In this document: positions 43,155-53,387 of the stretch, one piece after another
How positions within the stretch are numbered: position 1 is the first letter of the stretch
How the letters are laid out: each line of letters starts with the position of its first letter
Notes under the pieces: generated by a model
The model's database searches: none
What the model was told of the DNA's origin: nothing
Seen by the model: only the letters and a program-made list of their open reading frames with translations
Translations under genes and position numbers: made by a program
NCBI RefSeq assembly: GCF_000620665.1
Contig: NZ_JIAU01000005.1
Coordinates: 363,501 to 427,500, forward strand
Direction of reading: 5' to 3'
Length of the DNA stretch: 64,000 nucleotides
DNA from: Sphingomonas sp. URHD0057
GTDB lineage: Bacteria; Pseudomonadota; Alphaproteobacteria; Sphingomonadales; Sphingomonadaceae

Positions 43155-44411
43155 ATGACCGATGTGACGGCCGAAGTACAGAAGCACCTCGTCGCCGCGA
43201 TGACCGCTCGCCAGCGCGGGCAATTTCAGGACGAGCTTCGCTCGCTCGACCGAGCCCTGGAGGTCAATCCGCTAGACCCGGTCGCGCTCAATGCTCGCGG
43301 GATGCGGGCGCTGGCGGACAATCAGCCTGAGCAAGCCGCGGCTCTCTTCGAGAAGGCGGCGCAGATCGACTCCCGGGAGCCGACGTTGTGGATCAACCTG
43401 GCGTCCGCCGCCCGCGCCCAGGGCGATGACGAGCTGGAACGCTCGGCACTCGAGCGCGCGATCGAAGCCGACCGGTTCCATTTCATCGCGCTTTTGCGCA
43501 AAGCCGAGCTCGAGGAGCGGACCGGCCACGCGAAAGAAGCGGCGGTAGGCTGGAGCGCGGTCGTCCAGGTCGCGTCCTCGTCGGTCGATCGCCCGCCGGT
43601 AATGGATGACGCAATCCGCCGCGGCCAGGCCTATCTCACCGCCCACTCGGCGGCGCTTTCCGGCCAAATCGAAAAGGAGTTCGGCGCCGATCGCGCGGCC
43701 GATCCGGATCTTCGCCGCTTCAATGCGTGCATGGCCCACATGCTTGGCCGGCGCGCGATTTACAGCAACGAATGCCACGGTCTTCATTACCCCTTCCTCC
43801 CCGCCGACGAATTCTTCGACAAGCGGCTGTTTCCGTGGCTCGGCGATATCGAAGCGCACACCGCCGCGATCCGTGCGGAAGGCCTGGCGCTACTGGAGGA
43901 TCCGGGGGAGGCGCTTCGCCCCTATGTCCGGATGGACAAGGGCCTGCCCGAGAACAAATGGACGGAACTCGACCAATCGCTCGATTGGGGCGCCTGCTTC
44001 CTGTGGGAATATGGGGAGCCCAATCAACCGGTTCTCGACCGCTGCCCGGCGACCGCGGCCGCGCTCCAACTGGTGCCGGTCAACCGCATTCCGGGCAAGG
44101 CGCCATCCGCCTTCTTTTCGATCCTGCGGCCGGGCGCGCGGATTCCGCCGCACACCGGGGTCACCAATACGCGGACGATTATTCACCTGCCGCTGGTGGT
44201 TCCCCCCGGGTGCTGGTTCCGCGTCGGGGGTGAGACGCGCGAATGGATGGAGGGCAACGCCTTTGCCTTCGACGACACGATCGAACACGAAGCGCACAAC
44301 TCGAGCGACCAGATCCGGGTCGTGCTGATCTTCGATGTGTGGAATCCGCACCTGACGACCGAGGAGCAGGATTTGCTCGTGCGGTTCTTCGCCCTGCAGG
44401 AGCAGGATTAG
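43155..44411 (+). CDS. TPR protein with aspartyl/asparaginyl beta-hydroxylase domain
   Basis: 418 residues. N-terminal tetratricopeptide repeats (about 10-130; RSLDRALEVNPLDPVALNARGMRALADNQPEQAAALFEKA) are fused to a C-terminal AspH-type 2OG-Fe(II) hydroxylase domain (about 240-405). The iron and co-substrate site is in IPPHTGVTNTRTIIHLPL, GGETREWMEGNAFAFDD and EHEAHNSS, followed by RVVLIFDVWNP. Eukaryotic AspH hydroxylates EGF-like domains; the bacterial substrate is unknown. ATG 43155 has only a poor ribosome binding site, and GTG 43164 is an alternative. It is divergent from the P-loop gene and overlaps the next by 4 bases tail to tail. Confidence 0.88.
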   Translation: MTDVTAEVQKHLVAAMTARQRGQFQDELRSLDRALEVNPLDPVALNARGMRALADNQPEQAAALFEKAAQIDSREPTLWINLASAARAQGDDELERSALERAIEADRFHFIALLRKAELEERTGHAKEAAVGWSAVVQVASSSVDRPPVMDDAIRRGQAYLTAHSAALSGQIEKEFGADRAADPDLRRFNACMAHMLGRRAIYSNECHGLHYPFLPADEFFDKRLFPWLGDIEAHTAAIRAEGLALLEDPGEALRPYVRMDKGLPENKWTELDQSLDWGACFLWEYGEPNQPVLDRCPATAAALQLVPVNRIPGKAPSAFFSILRPGARIPPHTGVTNTRTIIHLPLVVPPGCWFRVGGETREWMEGNAFAFDDTIEHEAHNSSDQIRVVLIFDVWNPHLTTEEQDLLVRFFALQEQD

Positions 44412-45868
44412 AGCAGGCCAAGGTCGGCCAGCCGTCGGCGCGCGCCCTCGAGCTCGCGCGCGTAATTCTTCCACCGCCCCGACGACCTCGCGTGAAGGGG
44501 CTTGCGCACTTGCCAATTGCTGGCCGTTCGCACGGCCTCGTTCGGCGTTTGGGCCAGGCAGGCCTCGTCCCATTCAAGCCCGCAAAAAGCGAGCAGCGGC
44601 TCGAGCTCGCTTCGCGGGTCGATCACCAGGCGGTCGTAGTCGACGTCATGAACGTCGGCGCCGAACTGGCTTCGCCAATGGTCCATCAGCCGGCGGTACT
44701 GAGTGTAATAATGGACAATATCGTCCACCTGGTCGGCATATCGGATCGCGTCGCCGAAATAGAGGAAGAAGGCCGACACGATGGTGTCGAGCGGGTTGCG
44801 CACCGTGTGGATGATGCGGGCGGCGGGAAACAGCGCCTTGATCAGCGCCAGGTGGAGGAAATTGTCGGGGCGCTTGTCGGTGACCTGCGCAGCGTCCGGA
44901 AACAGCCGCTGCAGCTGCTCCAGATATTTGTCGCGAAGCGCTTCGAACTGCTTCGCCGACGTGCCGGTCAAGCGCTCGGGGTAAGGCGCCAGGTCCTCGC
45001 GGGTCATGGCCGGAATGAACTCCAGCTCGCCGCCCGCGGTGACCTCGGGGTGACGCGCGAGCAGTTGCTCGACCAGGGTCGAGCCCGAGCGAAACATCCC
45101 GCAGATGAAGATCGGCGTCTTGTCCGCCGGCCACGGCCCGGCCGACTGGATCGGCGGCATGGCGATCAGGGCGTCGACCAGACGCTCATGCTGCGCCCGG
45201 TCGTAGCGTCCGGTTGGCGCGCGAACGCCGGCCGCCATTCGATTGGCCTCGGTAACGGCCTGGAATGCCTCCGAATATTCTCCGCCGGCGTCGAGCGCCG
45301 CGCCGAGACCGAATAGCATCTCCGCGGCGTCCTCGGCACTCCGCGCGCCTTGCTGAAGTGAATCGCCAAGCAGCTTCGCCGCGCGCTCGTGCTCGCCTTC
45401 GTGGACGTCAATGGCCGCGAGCCGCGCAAGCGCGCGGCCGCTTCGAGGATCGGCCTTGAGCGCCTGCCGATACGCCTCGCGCGCAGCAGCGGGCTCGCCG
45501 AGGTCGTCCTCGATGCCCCCGAGATTGAGCCACGCCGTGAGCGCTTGCGGATTGACTGCGACCGCCTGGCGAAGCTCCGCCTCAGCCTCCGGCACCTTGT
45601 GGAGGAACTCGGCGAGGATCACGGCGCGGTTGATATGGGCTTCTTCCGGGCTCGACACGCCTCGCGCCAGGGCTTCTGAATAAGCGTCGAGCGCAGCCTC
45701 ATATTGGCGGTCGGCGCGGCACGCATAGCCGAGGTTGAACCAGGTGTCGGCATGCTCTGGGCGCAATTGAGCCATGCGCTCGAAAAGCTCGGCGGCGTCG
45801 CCTGCGCGCCCTTCGCGAAGTCGTTGTGCTGCTTCGACGCCGAGCGCGTGCCAGTTCGGTTCCGTCAC
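44408..45868 (-). CDS. TPR-sulfotransferase fusion protein
   Basis: 486 residues. Five or six tetratricopeptide repeats (about 1-190; RPEHADTWFNLGYACRADRQYEAALDAYSEAL and following) precede a sulfotransferase domain (about 245-470). The 5' PAPS loop is FICGMFRSGSTLVEQLL and the 3' phosphate-binding segment is ARIIHTVRNPLDTIVSAFF. This architecture is shared with the tyrosylprotein sulfotransferase-like bacterial proteins. The GTG start at 45868 follows AGGTGA. It is convergent with the TPR-hydroxylase. The acceptor is unknown. Confidence 0.9.
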   Translation of the reverse strand: MTEPNWHALGVEAAQRLREGRAGDAAELFERMAQLRPEHADTWFNLGYACRADRQYEAALDAYSEALARGVSSPEEAHINRAVILAEFLHKVPEAEAELRQAVAVNPQALTAWLNLGGIEDDLGEPAAAREAYRQALKADPRSGRALARLAAIDVHEGEHERAAKLLGDSLQQGARSAEDAAEMLFGLGAALDAGGEYSEAFQAVTEANRMAAGVRAPTGRYDRAQHERLVDALIAMPPIQSAGPWPADKTPIFICGMFRSGSTLVEQLLARHPEVTAGGELEFIPAMTREDLAPYPERLTGTSAKQFEALRDKYLEQLQRLFPDAAQVTDKRPDNFLHLALIKALFPAARIIHTVRNPLDTIVSAFFLYFGDAIRYADQVDDIVHYYTQYRRLMDHWRSQFGADVHDVDYDRLVIDPRSELEPLLAFCGLEWDEACLAQTPNEAVRTASNWQVRKPLHARSSGRWKNYARELEGARRRLADLGLL

Positions 45869-45907
45869 TCGCTCACCTAAGCGGCCGATGTGCGCGGCGT
45901 CGAGTCT

Positions 45908-48508
<2,601 letters not shown>

Positions 48509-48539
48509 TCAAATCCCCTCTTCGTTGGCGAGGGATATG

Positions 48540-48561
48540 TGTGTTGCAATAGGGCAACACA
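48540..48561. promoter_or_regulatory. Palindrome upstream of clpB
   Basis: TGTGTTGC (48540-48547) and GCAACACA (48554-48561) form a perfect 8 bp inverted repeat with a 6-base spacer, located 32 bases before clpB and 11 bases after the M15 peptidase stop. CTTG on the minus strand overlaps its upstream edge and could be part of a sigma-32-like -35 box, but no well-spaced -10 is evident. No T-run makes it a terminator. Operator or mRNA hairpin are the alternatives. Confidence 0.45.
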
Positions 48562-48571
48562 AGGCCCGAGT

Positions 48572-49381
48572 CTAACGCTGGTAACCGCGCTCCGGCGTGT
48601 GGACGACTTCGGTCGGCGACGGGGCGGTCGTGGCGGCCGGCGGCGCTGCCGTTGCCGGCGTGGCGGCCGGCGCCGGCGACGTTTGCGGCAGGGGCTGGCC
48701 GACGCTGGCGATGTCTTCCGGATGGACGATCGCCGGGCATTCGGCGGCGACCGCCGGGTCCATGTTCCAGCGGCGGAACTTGGTGCTGTCGATGTGGAAG
48801 CGCATGAAGGCGTAGAAGCCGAGGCCCGCATTATATTGCGCGCCGTGCAGCGAATGGGTCGCGCACAGCGCACGCATCATATCGATGCGCGTAATCGGCC
48901 GCAACGGCACCATGTCGATGGCCGAATAATGCTTGTGGGCGCTTTCCGGCGCGCCGCCGGCGCACTGGTTCAGGCTCGGATTGCGATAGCCCGACACCGG
49001 CTCGACCGGCCCCACCGCGGGCACCACATAATCGTGGATGTAGCGCAGGGTCTGGACGATGTGCGGCCACTCCTCGCTCGGCGGAATCTCGAAGGGCTGG
49101 CCGCCGCACTCCTGCCACGAGGTCGCGGTGCGAAGCAGCTGCCAGGTCGGCAGGATTCCGCCGACCTGATAGCTGTTTAGATACTCGTTGAACGACTTGA
49201 CCTGCGCCGCGCGCCACGGGCCGCCAAGATACCAGGACCGATAGCCCGGCTCGTCCTGGCCGGCGGTGATGTACTCGGCGGCGGGATCGAACGGGGCGGG
49301 GGCCATCGCAACCGGCGCGAGCAGGGGCTGAACACCGACCGGCGCCTGAGCGGACACGAGCAAAGCGAGGGCGGCGCGCAT
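48572..49381 (-). CDS. M15 family D-Ala-D-Ala carboxypeptidase-like protein
   Basis: A 269-residue exported protein. The signal peptide (1-~20) is followed by a peptidase M15-type zinc domain: VSGYRNPSLNQ, then SAHKHYSAIDMV (SxHxxxxAxD, zinc His and Asp), and MRFHIDST with the third zinc ligand His. These enzymes cut D-Ala-containing cross-bridges in peptidoglycan. The C-terminal 50 residues are a Pro/Ala-rich tail. The start at 49381 is chosen because the signal peptide begins there; the longer frame to 49441 is antisense to the neighbour's promoter. It is divergent from the PHA gene. Confidence 0.85.
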   Translation of the reverse strand: MRAALALLVSAQAPVGVQPLLAPVAMAPAPFDPAAEYITAGQDEPGYRSWYLGGPWRAAQVKSFNEYLNSYQVGGILPTWQLLRTATSWQECGGQPFEIPPSEEWPHIVQTLRYIHDYVVPAVGPVEPVSGYRNPSLNQCAGGAPESAHKHYSAIDMVPLRPITRIDMMRALCATHSLHGAQYNAGLGFYAFMRFHIDSTKFRRWNMDPAVAAECPAIVHPEDIASVGQPLPQTSPAPAATPATAAPPAATTAPSPTEVVHTPERGYQR

Positions 49382-49443
49382 GGCGGAACCATACTCCCAT
49401 CGCCTGCCTTGAAAAGCGCTGAACGGCGGGCAACATCGCACGA

Positions 49444-49758
49444 ATGACCCAGCCCATCGACCTCGATCTCCCGCACAATCTCGGCAAGGACGAGGCGCGG
49501 CGGCGGATCGCCAACAACATCCACAAGCTGCAGGAGCATATTCCGGGCGGGGCGCAGGTGCAGTCGGGCTGGTCCGGCGACCAGCTCAACCTCGATGTCG
49601 CCGCCATGGGGCAGACGGTGACGGCGGCGATCGACGTCATGGAAGACAAGGTGCACCTCAAGGTCCTCCTGCCGGGCATGCTCGGCATGTTCGCCGGCGT
49701 CATCCAGGCCGCGCTGCAGCGGAAGGGCAACGTCCTGCTGGAGGATCATTCCAAGTAA
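49444..49758 (+). CDS. Polyhydroxyalkanoic acid system family protein
   Basis: A 104-residue protein of the PHA granule-region family (TIGR02610 type). Conserved features are IDLDLPHNLGKDEARRRIANNIHKL and DQLNLDVAAMGQTVTAAIDVMEDKVHLKVLLP, ending with a helix (MLGMFAGVIQAALQRKG). The function is not known beyond co-occurrence with PHA genes, none of which is in this window. ATG 49444 is 62 bases from the divergent M15 gene. Three bases after the stop begins palindromic repeat copy 2. Confidence 0.88.
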   Translation: MTQPIDLDLPHNLGKDEARRRIANNIHKLQEHIPGGAQVQSGWSGDQLNLDVAAMGQTVTAAIDVMEDKVHLKVLLPGMLGMFAGVIQAALQRKGNVLLEDHSK

Positions 49759-49760
49759 TT

Positions 49761-49895
49761 CGTCATTGCGAGGAGCCCCCGGGTCTGGCTACGCCAGCTC
49801 GAGGACAGGCTACGCGACGCGGCAAGCCAGCCGGATTGCTTCGCGCAGTTTATCCTGAGCGACGCCGCGGCGGCGTCGAAGGGCTCGCAATGACG
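49761..49895. repeat. Palindromic intergenic repeat, copy 2 (composite)
   Basis: The outer arms CGTCATTGCGAG (49761-49772) and CTCGCAATGACG (49884-49895) match those of the copy at 6521-6598. The interior is longer and contains GGATTGCTTCGC (inner arm in reverse orientation) and a second hairpin CCTGAGC...GACGCC-GCGG-CGGCGTC...GAAGGG (49854-49882). The right end runs into GGGAGA, the ribosome binding site of the next gene. Confidence 0.8.
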
Positions 49896-49904
49896 GGAGA
49901 ATGA

Positions 49905-51209
49905 ATGCGGCATTTCGCGATTGTCGGGTCGGGACCGGCGGGCTTCTATACCGCCGAAGCGCTGGAAAAGGCCTATGGCGATCAGGCCCGCGTCGACATT
50001 CTCGACCGCTACCCGGTGCCCTACGGCCTGATCCGCTTCGGCGTCGCGCCCGACCATCAGTCGTTGAAGGCGGTCAGCAAGCGCTACGACAAAGTCGCGG
50101 ACAGCGCCGGCGTCGACTTCATCGGCAATGTCAGCGTCGGCCGCGACGTCTCAGTCGCCGAGCTGCTCGAACTCTATGATGCGGTGATCCTCGCCGTCGG
50201 CTCGCCGCACAGCCGCAAGCTCGGAATCCCCGGCGAGGCGCTTGGCGGAGTGATCGGCTCGGCCGATTTCGTCGGCTGGTACAACGGCCATCCCGACTAC
50301 GCCGACCTCGACCCGCCGCTGACTGGAACCCACGCCGCGGTGATCGGCAACGGCAATGTCGCGCTCGACTGCGCGCGCATCCTGTCGAAGTCGCGGCGCG
50401 AGTTCGAAGGCTCGGACATCGTCGGCCACGCGCTGGACGCGCTCGATAATTCCGCGATCCGCACCGTCACCATCCTCGGCCGCCGCGGCCCGCACCAGAT
50501 CGCCATGACTCCCAAGGAGCTGGGCGAGCTCGGTCATTTGGAAGAGGCGCAGCCGGTGGTCGATCTCAACGATTTTCCGCCGCGCGAGGCCGATGACGCG
50601 CTCGAACCGGGGCAGCGCAAGTCGGTGACGATCCTGCGCGACTTCGCCGACATCCGCGCCAACAAGCGCAAGACGATGATCTTCGACTTCTTTGCCAAGC
50701 CGCTCAGGATCGAGGGCGACGGCAAAGCCGAGACGATCGTCGTCGAGCGCACCGAGCTCGACGAGAAAGGCGCCGCCCGCGGTACCGGCGAGACCTACGA
50801 GGTCCCGACGTCGCTGATCATCAGCGCGATCGGCTATTCGAGCGCTCCGATCGAGGGCGTCCCGTATGACGAGCGCGGCGGCAAGTTCCTCAACGAAGGC
50901 GGGCGGATCGCCGACCGGCTCTACGCCGTCGGCTGGGCGCGGCGCGGCCCTTCGGGCACGATCGGCACCAACCGGCCCGACGGCTATGAGGTCGCCGATT
51001 TGGTCGCCGCCGCCATGCCATCGGGCACCGCCGGCGATCGCGCGGGCGCGGCGGGCTTGAAACGCCTGCTCGAAAGCCGCGGCGTGATGCCGACCGACTA
51101 CGACGACTGGCGCAAGATCGAGGAAAATGAGGCTGCCAACGCTCGCCCCGGCTCCCCGCGCGAGAAGTTCGTCCGCCACCAGCAGTGGCTGCAAACGCTG
51201 GGCCGCTGA
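49905..51209 (+). CDS. Adrenodoxin-reductase-type ferredoxin-NADP+ reductase
   Basis: A 434-residue FAD/NADP flavoprotein of the adrenodoxin reductase/FprA group. The FAD site FAIVGSGPAGFYTAEAL and DRYPVPYGLIRFGVAPDH are at the N-terminus. The NADP-binding AAVIGNGNVALDCARIL and ILGRRGPHQIAMTPKEL lie centrally, and VGWARRGPSGTIGTNRPD closes the active site. It would pass electrons from NADPH to a ferredoxin; the partner is not in the window. ATG 49905 is set by GGGAGA, which is derived from the repeat end. It is followed by tRNA-Pro. Confidence 0.93.
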   Translation: MRHFAIVGSGPAGFYTAEALEKAYGDQARVDILDRYPVPYGLIRFGVAPDHQSLKAVSKRYDKVADSAGVDFIGNVSVGRDVSVAELLELYDAVILAVGSPHSRKLGIPGEALGGVIGSADFVGWYNGHPDYADLDPPLTGTHAAVIGNGNVALDCARILSKSRREFEGSDIVGHALDALDNSAIRTVTILGRRGPHQIAMTPKELGELGHLEEAQPVVDLNDFPPREADDALEPGQRKSVTILRDFADIRANKRKTMIFDFFAKPLRIEGDGKAETIVVERTELDEKGAARGTGETYEVPTSLIISAIGYSSAPIEGVPYDERGGKFLNEGGRIADRLYAVGWARRGPSGTIGTNRPDGYEVADLVAAAMPSGTAGDRAGAAGLKRLLESRGVMPTDYDDWRKIEENEAANARPGSPREKFVRHQQWLQTLGR

Positions 51210-51300
51210 TTGCCGCCTTGCGCTAACCTAAACCCCCATCTATCTAGCCGCGGCCTTGGCTCCCGCCGCGACCCTTGTCGCAGCTAAAGCGGGTTCCGGT

Positions 51301-51377
51301 CGGGGAGTAGCTCAGCCTGGTAGAGCACTGTCTTCGGGAGGCAGGGGCCGGAGGTTCGAATCCTCTCTCCCCGACCA
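51301..51377 (+). tRNA. tRNA-Pro(CGG)
   Basis: A 77-base cloverleaf with encoded CCA. Acceptor stem CGGGGAG/CTCCCCG; D-arm with AGCTCAGCCTGGTAGAG; anticodon stem CTGTC/GGCAG (one G-T pair) around TTCGGGA, giving anticodon CGG at the usual position; T-arm with GGTTCGAATCC. It reads CCG proline codons, very common in this GC-rich genome. Confidence 0.95.
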
Positions 51378-51433
51378 TCACTGCCACGCGTTGGTGGCGA
51401 CAATGTTAACCCTGTTCGCTTAACCGTAGGCGC

Positions 51434-52714
51434 ATGGCACGCGCCATCGCACGCCTGATCCGACGCAGTGCGAGCCCAGTGGGCTGCGCGCTCGCCGCGC
51501 TTTGTGCGACTTCGGCCGATGCGCAATCCGACCTGTTCTCGCCCGACGCGTTCGAACTGAGCGGCGATGTCCGGCTCGTCGCGGTCGACGGCGAGAAGAG
51601 CTGGGTCGACGGCGCCCTCGGCAAGCTCCGCGCCGGCAGCAGCGGCGACCTCCGTCTCCGCCCGCAGCTCGGCAATGTGAGCCTGGTGTGGAAGCCGCAA
51701 TTCACCTGGTCCCTTGGCGCCACCATCGTCGGCTCCCTCCAGGGCGGTCAACGCACCGAGGCCGGGCTCAGCCAGGCCTATTTGACCTTCAAGCCGATGC
51801 GCACGACCGGGCTCGCGCCGTCGGCGCGGATCGGGCTGATGTGGCCCCCGGTCAGCCTCGAGCATGAGGGCGCTGACTGGCATGTCCGGGATTCGATCAC
51901 CCCATCGGCGATCAACAGCTGGATCGGGGAGGAGGTGCGGCCGCTCGCCGCCGAAGCGATGCTCGCGGCGGCCCCGGGCGGGCACCAGCTTCGCGCGACC
52001 GTGGCGGTCATCGCCGCCAACGATACCGCCGGTACCTTGCTGACCTTCCGCGGCTGGGCGCTGCACGACCGCACGACGCTGGCCTTCCGCCGCCAGCCCC
52101 TGCCGCCGCTGGGGCCTGATTGGGCGGGCGTACAGGCGCCCTACACCCACCCGCTGATCGACCTGCATAAGGGTTTCGCTCACCGGCCCGGCTATTACGC
52201 CAAGCTCGCCTGGCAGCCGCCGGTCCCGGTTCGTTTCGAGCTGTTCCGTTACGACAACCGCGCCGATCCCGAGGACGTGACTTCGGATCCGGAATGGGGT
52301 TGGCACACGCAATTCGATAATCTCGGCCTGGTCGCCGATCTCGGCGGCGGCGCCGAGCTGCGCGCACAGGCGCTCACCGGCCGCACCCGCATGGGCTATG
52401 TCGAGGAGGGCCGGCGCTGGATCGACAACCGCTTCCGCTCGGCGTTCGTGCTGTTGACGGGGCCGTTTGGCCCCTTCGGACTGTCGGTTCGCGCCGAAGC
52501 TTTCGGCACGCGTAACCGCGGCCGCTGGTGGACCGATGAATATGACGAGCACGGCTGGTCGGCGATGGCCGCCGGCAAGCGCGAATTCGGGCGTTTCACC
52601 GGCCTGCTCGAAGTGCTCCATGTCTCGAGCCGAAGTGGAAATTTCGAGGAGCACGGCCTCGCTCCGCGGCAACAGCAGACGCAGGCGCAAGCCGAACTGC
52701 GAATGCACTGGTAA
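51434..52714 (+). CDS. Outer-membrane beta-barrel (porin-like) protein
   Basis: A 426-residue protein with a signal peptide (1-30, ending SADA) and alternating amphipathic strands throughout (GDVRLVAVDG, SLGATIVGSL, RVELFRYDNR-like VPVRFELFRYDNR, AELRAQALTGRTRMGY, SVRAEAFGTRNRG). It ends in ELRMHW, an aromatic terminal residue suited to BAM recognition. It resembles uncharacterised porin-like proteins encoded next to cupredoxin and GGDEF-EAL genes. No plug domain or TonB box. It is 47 bases upstream of the cupredoxin gene. Confidence 0.75.
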   Translation: MARAIARLIRRSASPVGCALAALCATSADAQSDLFSPDAFELSGDVRLVAVDGEKSWVDGALGKLRAGSSGDLRLRPQLGNVSLVWKPQFTWSLGATIVGSLQGGQRTEAGLSQAYLTFKPMRTTGLAPSARIGLMWPPVSLEHEGADWHVRDSITPSAINSWIGEEVRPLAAEAMLAAAPGGHQLRATVAVIAANDTAGTLLTFRGWALHDRTTLAFRRQPLPPLGPDWAGVQAPYTHPLIDLHKGFAHRPGYYAKLAWQPPVPVRFELFRYDNRADPEDVTSDPEWGWHTQFDNLGLVADLGGGAELRAQALTGRTRMGYVEEGRRWIDNRFRSAFVLLTGPFGPFGLSVRAEAFGTRNRGRWWTDEYDEHGWSAMAAGKREFGRFTGLLEVLHVSSRSGNFEEHGLAPRQQQTQAQAELRMHW

Positions 52715-52761
52715 CCACACCCGCACACCGCCGCATTTACCTTTTCGGCTTAATTTCAGGA

Positions 52762-53385
52762 ATGATGCGTAAATTCCTGTTCCTCGCGGCAAGCCTCGGC
52801 CTTGCGGCGCCCCTTGGGGCTGCGCCGCTTTCTGTGCGCGTGGTCGATGCCGCGGGCCGGCCGGTACGCGACGCGGTCGTGACGCTGTACCCGACGGGCA
52901 ATGCCGCCCGCGCGCCGCGCTCCGGCGGGCGCTACACCGTGTCGCAGAAGAACATTCAGTTCCACCCGTTCCTGTCGATCGTCCCCGTCGGTGCCGACGT
53001 CTCCTTCCCCAATTTCGACCCGACCAAGCACCACGTTTATTCTTTTTCCCCGGCCAAGCGCTTCGAGCTCAAACTGTTCGCCAGGGATCAGTCGCGGACG
53101 GTGCATTTCGACAAGCCCGGGGTGGTGGCGCTCGGCTGCAACATCCATGACCAGATGAGCGCCTTCATCGTCATCACCGACAGCGTGTGGACGGCACGAA
53201 CCAACGGCCAAGGGGTGGCGAGCTTCCCCGACGCCCCGAACGCCCCCGGCAGGCTAACCGCCTGGCATCCCTATCTGCGCGCGCCGGGTGGTACGGTGCA
53301 GCAAGGCGTCGCCCCCGGTCAGCGCAATGCGAGCTTCGCGATCCGCTTGCGCCCGCCGCCGGCGCCGATGCCCATGGATTATTGA
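52762..53385 (+). CDS. Periplasmic cupredoxin-like protein ('methylamine utilization protein')
   Basis: A 207-residue protein with a signal peptide (1-20, LGA-A), an N-terminal carboxypeptidase-regulatory/Ig-like segment (SVRVVDAAGRPVRDAVVTLYP) and a plastocyanin-type copper site. H91 is in DPTKHHVYSF, and C126, H129 and M132 are in ALGCNIHDQMSAF, the complete His-Cys-His-Met set of a blue copper centre. A second beta-rich segment follows. The redox partner is unknown. It is 2 bases upstream of the GGDEF-EAL gene, so coexpression is very likely. Confidence 0.85.
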   Translation: MMRKFLFLAASLGLAAPLGAAPLSVRVVDAAGRPVRDAVVTLYPTGNAARAPRSGGRYTVSQKNIQFHPFLSIVPVGADVSFPNFDPTKHHVYSFSPAKRFELKLFARDQSRTVHFDKPGVVALGCNIHDQMSAFIVITDSVWTARTNGQGVASFPDAPNAPGRLTAWHPYLRAPGGTVQQGVAPGQRNASFAIRLRPPPAPMPMDY

Positions 53386-53387
53386 GC

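Noticed and set aside
48509-48600. CIRCE or consensus sigma-32 promoter for clpB
   Set aside because: No TTAGCACTC/GAGTGCTAA pair is present. The CTTG found lacks a -10 box at acceptable spacing, so only the palindrome is reported.
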